Shown: positions 1 to 9,136 of the stretch, piece by piece
How positions within the stretch are numbered: the first letter of the stretch is position 1
How the letters are laid out: every line of letters starts with the position of its first letter
NCBI RefSeq assembly: GCF_022770135.1
Contig: NZ_JALEIL010000100.1
Location: forward strand, 1-36,284
Direction: 5' to 3'
DNA from: Anaerococcus sp.
GTDB taxonomy: Bacteria > Bacillota > Clostridia > Tissierellales > Peptoniphilaceae
Length of the DNA stretch: 36,284 nt
The notes under the pieces: generated by a model
What the model was told of the DNA's origin: nothing
Database searches by the model: none
What the model saw: only the letters and a program-made list of their open reading frames with translations
Position numbers and translations under genes: made by a program

Positions 1-94
1 AAGTTTTTTCATTTGTCCCTGCTGGTGTTTTCGGCCATATTCCCTCTCTGTACAACTGAACACATTCTTTTTTGTATTCATAGCTATATTTCAT
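1..94 (-). CDS. N-terminal fragment of an IS3-like transposase OrfA (runs off left edge)
   Basis: Reverse complement from 94 reads MKYSYEYKKECVQLYREGIWPKTPAGTNEKT..., typical of the helix-turn-helix start of IS3-family OrfA proteins. Confidence 0.6.
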   Translation of the reverse strand, partial: MKYSYEYKKECVQLYREGIWPKTPAGTNEKT

Positions 95-99
95 AAAAA

Positions 100-136
100 T
101 ACCCTCCTTACTGGTTTGTCCAGTAAAGAGGGTACA
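100..136. repeat. Inverted repeat at probable IS terminus
   Basis: TACCCTCcTTACTGG-tttgt-CCAGTAAaGAGGGTA directly upstream of the transposase start; ends in TACA, compatible with a CA-ended IS3 terminus. Confidence 0.5.
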
Positions 137-165
137 TATCAAGTCGGGGAGTTTTCTAGTTGATA

Positions 166-723
166 TTATTGTAAAAATAAATGTTCGATTAAAATCTTTA
201 CTCCAAGGCCTATGAGGATTATTCCTCCTGTAAGCTCTGCTATTTGCTTGCTCTTCATACCAAGCTTTGATCCAATCTTAAAGCCAATTACTGAAAGAAG
301 GGCAGTGACTATTCCTATGGTAGATGCAGACTTTACTATATCGATATTTAAAAAGGCAAGTCCCACTCCTACTGCCAAGGCATCGATAGAGGTTGCAACC
401 CCCATCTTTGATAGGGAAAGAAAGTCAAAGCCACGGTTAACTTCACAATAGGCATTTCTCGATTCTTTTATCATCTCAAGGCCTAAGATCAAAAGCAAGA
501 AAAAGGCTATCCAATGATCAATAGCATTTATAGCGCTAGCAAATCTTCTTCCCAACAAGAATCCAATAACCGGCATAAAGGCCTGGAAAAATCCAAAACA
601 AAAACCAACCGACAAACTGTTTTTTATAGAATGTGTCTTCTCAGATAGACCCTTGCAGATACTTGCAGCAAAAGCATCCATGGCAAGACCCACTGACAAG
701 ATTAATAATGATGCTGTATCCAA
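166..723 (-). CDS. mntP: MntP-like manganese efflux / DUF204 membrane protein
   Basis: 185 aa, six TM segments; paired motifs LSVGLAMDAFAASICKG and GVATSIDALAVGVGLAF typical of the family. Confidence 0.8.
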   Translation of the reverse strand: MDTASLLILSVGLAMDAFAASICKGLSEKTHSIKNSLSVGFCFGFFQAFMPVIGFLLGRRFASAINAIDHWIAFFLLLILGLEMIKESRNAYCEVNRGFDFLSLSKMGVATSIDALAVGVGLAFLNIDIVKSASTIGIVTALLSVIGFKIGSKLGMKSKQIAELTGGIILIGLGVKILIEHLFLQ

Positions 724-794
724 AAATCCCCCTTTATCTTCATTAAGTAAATTGCTTATATATTTAACCAGAAAGATAACTTAATGCAAGTATA

Positions 795-821
795 AAAAGA
801 AAAACCGGCCAGTTTGGCCGA
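795..821 (-). terminator. Intrinsic terminator of the 837-1370 gene
   Basis: Minus strand: cggcca-aac-tggccg followed by gtttttctttt. Confidence 0.7.
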
Positions 822-836
822 TCTTACTCTACTCAT

Positions 837-1370
837 TTATTCAAATTGACTTATTATTCTTTCTGCTCTTGCTATAACTTCATTACTTCTTCTTATGAGG
901 TCGTTTGCTCTTTCACCCATTGCACGAGCTATAGCAGGATATTCACTCATTATAAACTTAATTGATTTTATAGTAAGCTTGTGCTCATCAACAGTATCTT
1001 TTAATTCTTGGACTGCAAGTATTTTCTTACCGTATTCTTTTAGATTATTCTTAGCATCATTAAGTCCGATTGTCGCATTTCTAAGCTCTTCATAGCTTGC
1101 GTCTTTGTTGTTCAGAACTGACTTAGCATATTCTAGGGCCCCATTATATTCCGCCTTTAGACTTTCTTTGTTTATTAGTCCATATGCTTTAGATGCGAAA
1201 ATATTTTCGCTATCATTAACTCCTATTTGTAATTGTTCTCTTTGGGTTGCTATTTCATCTTCAGCTGCATAACTTATGCTAACTGGAGAGATAGTTTGAA
1301 AACCAGGTGCTATTGCTAGAAAAGCAAAGTTTATTGTAAATATTAGGGCTAATATCTTTTTCTTAATCAT
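837..1370 (-). CDS. Secreted FIVAR-like coiled protein (short paralog)
   Basis: 177 aa with signal peptide; FIVAR-like YNGALEYAKSVLNNKDASYEELRNATIGLNDAKNNL; C-terminal motif shared with the neighbouring gene. Confidence 0.6.
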   Translation of the reverse strand: MIKKKILALIFTINFAFLAIAPGFQTISPVSISYAAEDEIATQREQLQIGVNDSENIFASKAYGLINKESLKAEYNGALEYAKSVLNNKDASYEELRNATIGLNDAKNNLKEYGKKILAVQELKDTVDEHKLTIKSIKFIMSEYPAIARAMGERANDLIRRSNEVIARAERIISQFE

Positions 1371-1389
1371 TCTTACTCCTTTTTCTTAT

Positions 1390-2421
1390 CTAATTCATTC
1401 CGTAATGTTCTAAGATTTTGTTAGCTCTCTCAATTACCTTAGCAGATTTTTCTAGATAGGCTCTGATCTGATTGCCGTAATTTTTGGCAATAGCTGGATA
1501 GTTTAGGAGCATCTTGCAAGCCTTAACTGTTAGCTCGTGCTCTTCTTTAGCTGCCTTTAATTCTTTAAGAGCCTTTTTGATTTTATCGGCATCTTCTTTA
1601 AGTTCTAGGCCTTCTCTAGCTTCTTTTAATTTACCTATAATATTTTCATAGTCTTCAAGCTTTGAATTAGGATTACTTTCTATTGATTTAGCACTTGTTA
1701 GAGCAAGGTCAAATATCTTGTAGGTATTTTCGGTATATTTGTCTTTGTTTTTAACAATTTCTTCTGTTTCTTTAATTTTTGTGCCTAATTCTTCTTTGGC
1801 AGCATTTTCCTTAACAGCTCTGATTATAGCTTCTCTTGCTTCTCTAATATCTGCTACGGCCTTTTCATATTCGCCTTCAGATAATTTATTAGATCCTTTG
1901 TTAAAAACTACGTAACCATTTGTGATTGCAAGATCATAAAGGTCTTTTTTATCTTTTGGAGCATTTTTATAATTGGAATCATTTCTAACGAAATCTTGAG
2001 ATTCCATTAATAATTTGGCTAGGGTTTCTGTATCTACACTTTCTCCGTCTAGCTTATCTTTTGCTTCATTTAGTAAGGCTAATTTAGACTTAGCTGTTTC
2101 TGCTTCTAGCTTATAAGCTTCATCGCTAGTTAAAGCCTTTTCTTCTTCTAGGTAAGCTTTAGTCTTTGTCATTATTCCATCAAAAGATGCCTTTGGATAA
2201 GATGTTGAGTTTATATAAGTGTAGTCATCATATAAGCTAAGGCAAGAATCGTAAGTATCTTTCAATTCTTTGAAAGCATCTTCATATATTTCTTTTGCAC
2301 TTTTTTCTTGGCTAACTTCTGGGGCTGCATGTACATTTGTTAAGCTTTGTCCGCTAGATAAAACGAAACTTGTAGCGAGAGCTATTGCTATTATTCCCTT
2401 TTTAAAATTATTCTTTTTCAT
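1390..2421 (-). CDS. Secreted FIVAR-like coiled protein (long paralog)
   Basis: 343 aa with signal peptide; FIVAR-like segment and C-terminal EHELTVKACKMLLNYPAIAKNYGNQIRAYLEKSAKVIERANKILEHYG. Confidence 0.6.
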   Translation of the reverse strand: MKKNNFKKGIIAIALATSFVLSSGQSLTNVHAAPEVSQEKSAKEIYEDAFKELKDTYDSCLSLYDDYTYINSTSYPKASFDGIMTKTKAYLEEEKALTSDEAYKLEAETAKSKLALLNEAKDKLDGESVDTETLAKLLMESQDFVRNDSNYKNAPKDKKDLYDLAITNGYVVFNKGSNKLSEGEYEKAVADIREAREAIIRAVKENAAKEELGTKIKETEEIVKNKDKYTENTYKIFDLALTSAKSIESNPNSKLEDYENIIGKLKEAREGLELKEDADKIKKALKELKAAKEEHELTVKACKMLLNYPAIAKNYGNQIRAYLEKSAKVIERANKILEHYGMN

Positions 2422-2580
2422 AAAAACTCCTTTTTCTAGTTTTACTTTTCTTTATTATACCATAGAACCGTTAACTTTCAGCATTTCTCAAATCTTTACT
2501 GAGAATTGATTTTATTTTTCTTCTTAAATGTATTCTTACCCATTTTGTGATATAGTATAGTATATATTAATGGAGGCTAT

Positions 2581-3786
2581 ATGAAAAAATTTGGAAAAGT
2601 TATATTAGCTCTTGTCCTAACGGCAGGAGTTGGTTTTACAGGCTATGTTGTTGGCCTGAATCGTGATTTAAATGCTACAAACAAGAGCGAAGACCAAGCA
2701 CATATCGAGGATATGCATATGCTAAAGAGCTTACTTGATAAGAACTTCCTCTTTGACTATGACGAAAAGGACCTCTATGAGGGATCTCTTAAGGGTATGT
2801 TTGCCAATCTCGGCGACCCTTACACCCAATATTACAGCAAGGATGAGTTTTCCAAGTTAATGGAGACTCTGGATGGAAGATATAAGGGAATCGGAGTTTT
2901 GGTTCAAGCGAGTAAGGAAGGCTTTATCAAAGTTGTTCAAGTCTTTGACGGATCTCCTGCTTCTGAGGCAGGCCTTAAGGAAGGAGATTATATAATAAAG
3001 GTCGAAGGCAAGGAATATTCTGCAGATCAAATGGAAGAGGCTGTCGCCATTATGAAGGGTGAGGAAGATACTAATGTCAAAATCACTGTAAGAAGAATGG
3101 AAGAAGACGGCAAAAACTTCAAAGATATAGATATGGAAGTCGCAAGACGTGATGTAAAAGTCGATACTATCGATGAAAGCCTTATGGAGATAAGAGGTAA
3201 GAAAATAGGCTACATCCATATCAAATCCTTTGATGATGTGACAGGAGAAGACTTTGAGACCTCTTATAAGGAGTTAAAGGAAGCTGGTATGCAAGGGCTT
3301 GTCCTAGACCTTAGGAACAATCCTGGCGGATCTCTTGACGTTTGCCTTGATATAGCAGATAAATTCCTAGATAAGGGAGTTATAGTAACTACAGAAGATA
3401 AAAACGGAGAAGTAATCACTGAAGAAAGTGACGAAGAAAAAGATGATATCCCAATGACAGTCCTAGTAAATGAAAACTCTGCCTCAGCAAGCGAGATCTT
3501 ATCTGGAGCACTTAAGGATAGGGATAGGGCAAAGATTATAGGCAAGAAGACTTTCGGTAAAGGAATTGTACAGAAACTTTTCCCACTTGATGATGGATCA
3601 GGTGCTAAGATTACAATCAGCGAATACCACACACCATCAGGTGCCAAGATCAACAAGGTCGGCGTAGAGCCTGATATAGAAGTAGAAAATACTGAGGAAG
3701 GCCTTGAGATTTCAAAGAAGAACTTCTCAAAGGATGATCAATTCAAAAAGGCCCTCCAAGTCCTCTTAGAGCAAATAGGTGAATAG
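2581..3786 (+). CDS. ctpA: Carboxyl-terminal processing protease, S41 family with PDZ domain
   Basis: PDZ (GSPASEAGLKEGDYIIKV), LDLRNNPGG, and catalytic Ser context VNENSASASEILSGAL with FGKGIVQ. Confidence 0.9.
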   Translation: MKKFGKVILALVLTAGVGFTGYVVGLNRDLNATNKSEDQAHIEDMHMLKSLLDKNFLFDYDEKDLYEGSLKGMFANLGDPYTQYYSKDEFSKLMETLDGRYKGIGVLVQASKEGFIKVVQVFDGSPASEAGLKEGDYIIKVEGKEYSADQMEEAVAIMKGEEDTNVKITVRRMEEDGKNFKDIDMEVARRDVKVDTIDESLMEIRGKKIGYIHIKSFDDVTGEDFETSYKELKEAGMQGLVLDLRNNPGGSLDVCLDIADKFLDKGVIVTTEDKNGEVITEESDEEKDDIPMTVLVNENSASASEILSGALKDRDRAKIIGKKTFGKGIVQKLFPLDDGSGAKITISEYHTPSGAKINKVGVEPDIEVENTEEGLEISKKNFSKDDQFKKALQVLLEQIGE

Positions 3787-5157
3787 ATGCAAAACTATGA
3801 TGATTATTCAAAAAGGGTAGAGGAGTTAAACTTACTTCTAGAAAAGCGTGACGGGACCAAGCTGTCCAAGCTCTTGAGAAGAACTAACCCTGTCGATATA
3901 GAAGAATTCATCTCGACTTTAAGCGCAGAAGATGCCTTGATTGTCTTCAGACTCCTCAAAAAAGACGATGCAATAGAAGTTTTTGCAGAACTTGACCCAG
4001 AGGATAAGGATAAGATTAAAAAGGGCCTAAACGATACGGAGTTTCATTCGCTTTTAGACCAATTAGACTTTGACGATATGATCGACACCCTAGAGGAGAT
4101 GCCAGCTTCCGTCGTTCAGAAGATTTTAAGAAATACTGATACAGAAAAGAGAAAGAAAGTAAACCAATATCTTAAGTTTCCAGAAGACTCTGCAGCAAGT
4201 TTGATGACTCCAGAATTTGTGGAGCTTAAGATAACAATGACTGTAAAAGAGGCCCTACAGACTATAAAAAGGGTTGGCAATAACAAGGTCACCGTCTATA
4301 CCTGCTATGTTACAGATTCTACCAAAAAGCTTTTAGGATACGTGTCCTTGAGAAATCTCGTCACAAGTGATGGAGATACCTTAATATCTACTCTTCTCTA
4401 TGAGGATGTAATCACAGTTAGGACTGACGAAGACCAAGAAGATGTAGCAAGGACCTTCCAAAAATACGGCTTCACAGCCCTACCAGTAGTGGATAAGGAA
4501 GATAGGCTTGTAGGAATTATCACAGTAGATGATATCATGTGGATAATCGAGCAAGAAGCTACAGAAGACTTCCAAATCATGGCTGCTACCACACCAGAAG
4601 AGGAAGAATATAGCAAGATGAGCGTTTGGGATCTTGCCAAAAACAGGATCCCTTGGCTGATGTTTCTTATGATTTCATCTGCCTTTACCTCAACCATACT
4701 TAAAAGCTACGAGGCAGTTATCCAGTCGATAATTGCCCTTAACATGTTTATACCAATGCTAACAGACTCAGGAGGAAATGCAGGAAGCCAGACCTCAACC
4801 CTTGTAATCCGTGCCATGGCCACAAAGGATATAGAACTATCCGATTGGGCCAAGGTCGTATGGAAGGAATGTAGGATTGGAATGGTATGTGGCTTATTCT
4901 TGTCAGTAGTAGGATTTTTAAAATGTTATCTGTTCGATAAGGTAGGAGTTGAGATCGCCCTTATAGTTGCAGTTACACTTTTCTTTATAGTAGTTACTGC
5001 CAAGGTCGTGGGATCTCTTCTTCCAATAATTGCCAAAAGGCTCGGAGCAGATCCAGCTATTATGGCAAGTCCTCTCATCACAACTATAGTGGACTCTTTA
5101 GGCCTTATAGTTTACTTTAATATAGCTCAGATGTTTATGGATGTAGCACCATTGTAA
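3787..5157 (+). CDS. mgtE: Magnesium transporter MgtE
   Basis: MgtE N-domain, tandem CBS domains, and TM domain with PMLTDSGGNAGSQTSTLVIRAMA. Confidence 0.93.
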   Translation: MQNYDDYSKRVEELNLLLEKRDGTKLSKLLRRTNPVDIEEFISTLSAEDALIVFRLLKKDDAIEVFAELDPEDKDKIKKGLNDTEFHSLLDQLDFDDMIDTLEEMPASVVQKILRNTDTEKRKKVNQYLKFPEDSAASLMTPEFVELKITMTVKEALQTIKRVGNNKVTVYTCYVTDSTKKLLGYVSLRNLVTSDGDTLISTLLYEDVITVRTDEDQEDVARTFQKYGFTALPVVDKEDRLVGIITVDDIMWIIEQEATEDFQIMAATTPEEEEYSKMSVWDLAKNRIPWLMFLMISSAFTSTILKSYEAVIQSIIALNMFIPMLTDSGGNAGSQTSTLVIRAMATKDIELSDWAKVVWKECRIGMVCGLFLSVVGFLKCYLFDKVGVEIALIVAVTLFFIVVTAKVVGSLLPIIAKRLGADPAIMASPLITTIVDSLGLIVYFNIAQMFMDVAPL

Positions 5158-5165
5158 GGAGAATT

Positions 5166-5861
5166 ATGAAATATAAGAAAAAATATTCTATTGGACATAT
5201 GTTTTGTGACAGATATGGTTATTTGACTATGAGAAACCTTGCGGCTTTGATGTTTGATGTTAGTTTCGAGCAAGCATCATTTGTCGAAAAAGATATAGAC
5301 ATGGAAAAATTCAGATGGATTGCTTATTCATGGGAGATAGACATAAGAAGGCACGTAAAACTCGATGATGAGATAGAAATCACAACCATACCTACCCACA
5401 TGAATAGGTTCTATGCCTATAGGGACTTTGTAGTTGAAAAAAATGGAGAAATCCTCGTAGTGGCCAAGGCTGTGTTTTTGTTGATGGATATAGAAAGACT
5501 TCGTCCGGTAAAAATCCTTGATGATCTAATAAAAGCTTACGGTAGAGAAGAGGAAGTGTTTTCTGCTAAGGATGTGAAACTAGAAAAGGACCTTGATTTT
5601 GTAGGAGACATTTACATTAGAAAGGCAGATATAGATACGAATTTCCATGTAAACAATGCGGTCTACTTCGACTATATCAATGAACTTTCAGATATTTTTG
5701 CCAAAGACATAGGCTATATCAAATTAGTTTACAGAAATGAAATTAGAAACAAGGAAAGCGTAAGGGCCTTAGGGGAAAAGATCGGAGATGAGTTTTCCTT
5801 TGCCCTAGAAGAGGGGTCTTCTAAGACCTACGCTTACGGAAAGATAAGATTAGATGTATAA
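5166..5861 (+). CDS. Acyl-ACP thioesterase (FatA/FatB family)
   Basis: Double hot-dog pattern; IRKADIDTNFHVNNAVYFDYINEL. Confidence 0.85.
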   Translation: MKYKKKYSIGHMFCDRYGYLTMRNLAALMFDVSFEQASFVEKDIDMEKFRWIAYSWEIDIRRHVKLDDEIEITTIPTHMNRFYAYRDFVVEKNGEILVVAKAVFLLMDIERLRPVKILDDLIKAYGREEEVFSAKDVKLEKDLDFVGDIYIRKADIDTNFHVNNAVYFDYINELSDIFAKDIGYIKLVYRNEIRNKESVRALGEKIGDEFSFALEEGSSKTYAYGKIRLDV

Positions 5862-6468
5862 AGAAGGATTTGGGAATATTCCCAACAAGGATAAGATAAT
5901 AGATTATTTAGAAAAAGCCTTTAAGGATAAGTCTGATAGGTGGATTATAAAATCCTGGATTTGCGGAAAAACTGCAGAAAAAATGGCTAAAGACTTGAGG
6001 CTTGATCCAGATATAGCCCTGGCTTCTGCATCTCTTGCCCAGATTGGGAAGTCCTCTGCTCGTAAAAACGAGTTTCTAGAAGGCTTTAGGATTCTTAGGG
6101 CGGATTCTTATTTTTTTCCAGCGAAGGTTGCTATAAGCCAAAGCTTTCCCTTAAAGGATCTAGAACTTTACAAGGATATTTATGACCTAGATCCAAAAGA
6201 GGAAGAATTTATAAGAAATTTCTTATATAGGAACGAGTACACAGACTATGACTATCTAGTCCAATATCTTTACATGATATTTGATGAGACCTTCCTAGGA
6301 CTAAAAAAGGGCATGGATCTTTACCTAGATGAATCCTACCCAGAGGTTTTTAGGGAAAGATATTATGAATTAGAAGAATATTTCCTCCCCAAGCTTGATG
6401 GAAATATAGAAGCTTATCTTACAAGAGCAAAAAAATCTAAGTTTCCCTATAAGCTTTTTAGGGACTAG
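5854..6468 (+). CDS. Protein with degenerate HD-domain-like helical fold
   Basis: 204 aa, overlaps the thioesterase by 8 nt; ALASASLAQIGKSSARK sits where HD proteins carry AxLLHDIGK. Confidence 0.4.
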   Translation: MYKEGFGNIPNKDKIIDYLEKAFKDKSDRWIIKSWICGKTAEKMAKDLRLDPDIALASASLAQIGKSSARKNEFLEGFRILRADSYFFPAKVAISQSFPLKDLELYKDIYDLDPKEEEFIRNFLYRNEYTDYDYLVQYLYMIFDETFLGLKKGMDLYLDESYPEVFRERYYELEEYFLPKLDGNIEAYLTRAKKSKFPYKLFRD

Positions 6469-6562
6469 GATTATTAAAATTTAAAGAATATACAAGCTAA
6501 ATCTCGTTTGCAAAACTAAGTAACAGCAGTATATTATTAGTGAATTTATTTTACCAAACCCA

Positions 6563-6602
6563 AGGAGGCTGTTGCAATCTCGCAAAAGTCTCCTGATTTT
6601 TT
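6563..6602 (+). terminator. Intrinsic terminator
   Basis: aggaggctgttgc-aatctc-gcaaaagtctcct (with GU pairs) then gaTTTTTTT. Confidence 0.7.
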
Positions 6603-6615
6603 TATAGGAGTTTTT

Positions 6616-6888
6616 ATGAAAGTAAAAGTATGTAAAAAATGCTCAAATGTTGATATAGATAAACTAGAAAAACTTAGTGACGAATACGGATTTAAACTAA
6701 AAACAGGCTGTCTTGGTCATTGCAAGAAGGGGCAGAAAGATCAATCCTTTGGAGAGATTAAGTCAAAGTTTGTCAAGGTAAAAGACTCCGATGAATTTAT
6801 AAAAAAAGTAACAAAAAAGGCTAAAAAAGCCAATGAGTCCAAGAAAAAGAAAAAAGACAAGAAGAAAAAAGATAAGAAGAGTAAATAA
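6616..6888 (+). CDS. Small DUF1450/thioredoxin-like ferredoxin-type protein with poly-lysine tail
   Basis: 90 aa; CKKCSNVDIDKLEKL...TGCLGHC resembles YuzB/DUF1450-type cysteine spacing; C-terminal KKAKKANESKKKKKDKKKKDKKSK. Confidence 0.5.
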   Translation: MKVKVCKKCSNVDIDKLEKLSDEYGFKLKTGCLGHCKKGQKDQSFGEIKSKFVKVKDSDEFIKKVTKKAKKANESKKKKKDKKKKDKKSK

Positions 6889-6894
6889 ATTTTT

Positions 6895-7938
6895 ATGGAA
6901 CTAAAGAATACCAAACACTATGATGACGAAACTCTAAAAAGATGGATAGAAGACGAAAGCTTAACAGATCGTCTTAACAATAAGGCCGATGCTATTAGAA
7001 GAGAAATCTATGGAAATAAGGTCTTCGTCAGGGGTCTGATAGAGTTTTCCAATATATGCAAGAATGACTGTTACTATTGTGGAATAAGAAAGTCCAACGA
7101 CAAGGTCGAAAGATATAGGCTTAGCGAGGAAGATATTCTAGCTTGTGCAGACCTTGGCTATAAGCTAGGCTACAGGACTTTTGTCCTCCAAGGTGGAGAG
7201 GATGGACATTTCACAGATGATATGTTCGTCGATATAGTGAAAAAAATCAAAAATCTCCACGACGATGTGGCTATTACCCTATCTTTGGGTGAAAGATCTT
7301 ATGATTCCTACAAGAGATTATTTGAGGCAGGAGCTGACAGATATCTTCTAAGGCAAGAGACTTCAGATAAGGACCATTACTCAAAGCTTCACCCAGAAAC
7401 TATGAGCTTTGAAAGAAGAAGACAAGCCCTAAGGGACTTAAAGGAAATCGGCTTTCAAGTCGGTGGAGGCTTTATGGTGGGATCTCCCTACCAAAGGACA
7501 GAAGATATAATAAAGGACTTGAGATTTTTAGAAGAGCTAGAGCCTGCCATGATTGGAATAGGCCCTTACATGACCCAGCATGATACGCCCTTCAGGAACT
7601 TTCCTAATGGATCATTTGAGATGACCCTAAGGCTTGTATCAATACTCAGGATTCTTTTCCCTTATGCCCTAATACCTGCTACAACTGCCCTGGGAACAAT
7701 CAATCCCTTGGGAAGAGAAAGAGGCCTTCAAGCTGGAGCCAATGTCTTAATGCCAAATCTTTCACCAACCATGGTTAGGGAGAAATACTCTCTATATGAT
7801 AATAAAATATGTACAGGAGATGAGGCGGCAGAATGCAGGGCTTGCCTTGAACTTAGAATAAAAAATGCAGGATACGAGATCGTTACTGACAGGGGAGATG
7901 TCATAACCTACGATAAGAATACAAGAAAATACTCATAA
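6895..7938 (+). CDS. hydE: [FeFe] hydrogenase H-cluster radical SAM maturase HydE
   Basis: Radical SAM CKNDCYYCGIR; FVLQGGEDG; MIGIGPYMTQHDTPF; GANVLMPNLSP. Confidence 0.92.
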   Translation: MELKNTKHYDDETLKRWIEDESLTDRLNNKADAIRREIYGNKVFVRGLIEFSNICKNDCYYCGIRKSNDKVERYRLSEEDILACADLGYKLGYRTFVLQGGEDGHFTDDMFVDIVKKIKNLHDDVAITLSLGERSYDSYKRLFEAGADRYLLRQETSDKDHYSKLHPETMSFERRRQALRDLKEIGFQVGGGFMVGSPYQRTEDIIKDLRFLEELEPAMIGIGPYMTQHDTPFRNFPNGSFEMTLRLVSILRILFPYALIPATTALGTINPLGRERGLQAGANVLMPNLSPTMVREKYSLYDNKICTGDEAAECRACLELRIKNAGYEIVTDRGDVITYDKNTRKYS

Positions 7939-7942
7939 GAAA

Positions 7943-7983
7943 AGACCTAAAAGCCTTAAGTACAAGTAAAAGCTTTTAGGTCT
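7943..7983. terminator. Bidirectional terminator between convergent hydE and hydF
   Basis: AGACCTAAAAG ... CTTTTAGGTCT perfect 11-bp stem between convergent genes. Confidence 0.7.
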
Positions 7984-7986
7984 ATT

Positions 7987-9135
7987 TTAGTCTGGCAAAG
8001 ATACATCTTCTAGTATTCCCTTAAGATAGGCTATGGTTATGCCGTAGTTGGTCATAGGGATGTTTCTTTTCTTGGCCTCATCTACCTTGCTTAGCATGGT
8101 AGTCCTATTAAACATACAAGCTCCACAAGAAATGATTAGGTCGTATCTATCATAGTCGATCGGGTCATCGCCTCTGTTGAATTCTATATCTAAGTCTGGA
8201 TATTTTTTCTTTAACATCTTTGGAATCTTTACTGTTCCGATATCCTCATCGATTGGAGGATGGGTGCAAGCTTCTGATATTAGTATTCTTTCTAAAGGAT
8301 CATCAAGTCTTTTTACAGAATCTATAAAATAGGCTAAGTCTCCCTTAAAGGCAGAAAAGAGAATTGAAAAGCTAGTAAGTCTTGTCCCTTCTTCTAGGAT
8401 GTCCTTTGTTTCCTTAAAGACTTGGGAGTCGCAGATTACAAGGTCTGGCTTATCCTTTAGGGCCTTTAGGGTATTTTCTAGGCTATCAAGATCGCAAGCT
8501 ATGGCTGTAGCCTTCTTATCAATAAGTTCTCTTATAGTCATAACTTGAGGCTTAATAAGCCTACCCTTTGGGGCCGCCTTATCCTGTGGGATTACGAGAA
8601 GGACTATATCACCGCTTTTTACGAGATTTCTGGTGATAGTTAGGTCTTCTTTTTTGTAAAGATTTTTTATCTTAGCGAAGATCTTTAGCCTATCGTCCTT
8701 ATTTCTCACATCGATTGGGATAGGGGAAAGGGTCTGGTATTTTTCGCAAATCTTAGCCCCTTCAGCCCTATCTTGCTTGCCTGCAACATAGATTATTGGC
8801 TTATTTTTCTTTTTTATTTCCTTTAAGATTTCAAAATCTTCATCAAGACTTAGGCAGTAGATAAAGATATCGCACTTATCTATGATAGCAAGACTTTTGG
8901 CAATCCTCTTACTACCGAGCGTACTTTTATCAAAGACTCCAGCCGTATCTATGAAAAGGACTGGGCCAAAGTCCGTTATCTCCATGGCCTTTCTTACAGG
9001 ATCTGTCGTAGTTCCAGCAACTTCCGATACTATTGCAGTATCAGTCCCTGTCATATAATTTAAGAGCGTGGACTTTCCGGCATTGGTCCTACCGAATATT
9101 CCTATGTGAACTCTCTCACTATTTTGTGTTTTCAT
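7987..9135 (-). CDS. hydF: [FeFe] hydrogenase maturation GTPase HydF
   Basis: GRTNAGKST P-loop, DTAGVFD, AGKQD; C-terminal EACTHPPIDEDIG and CGACMFNRTTM Fe-S ligands. Confidence 0.93.
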   Translation of the reverse strand: MKTQNSERVHIGIFGRTNAGKSTLLNYMTGTDTAIVSEVAGTTTDPVRKAMEITDFGPVLFIDTAGVFDKSTLGSKRIAKSLAIIDKCDIFIYCLSLDEDFEILKEIKKKNKPIIYVAGKQDRAEGAKICEKYQTLSPIPIDVRNKDDRLKIFAKIKNLYKKEDLTITRNLVKSGDIVLLVIPQDKAAPKGRLIKPQVMTIRELIDKKATAIACDLDSLENTLKALKDKPDLVICDSQVFKETKDILEEGTRLTSFSILFSAFKGDLAYFIDSVKRLDDPLERILISEACTHPPIDEDIGTVKIPKMLKKKYPDLDIEFNRGDDPIDYDRYDLIISCGACMFNRTTMLSKVDEAKKRNIPMTNYGITIAYLKGILEDVSLPD

Positions 9136-9136
9136 A

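Noticed and set aside
723-836. Mn2+ (yybP-ykoY) riboswitch upstream of mntP
   Set aside because: Only about 110 bp of AT-rich sequence, part of it the neighbouring terminator; no recognisable conserved loops.
3700-3800. M-box (Mg2+) riboswitch before mgtE
   Set aside because: mgtE starts directly at the end of the protease gene with no leader space.
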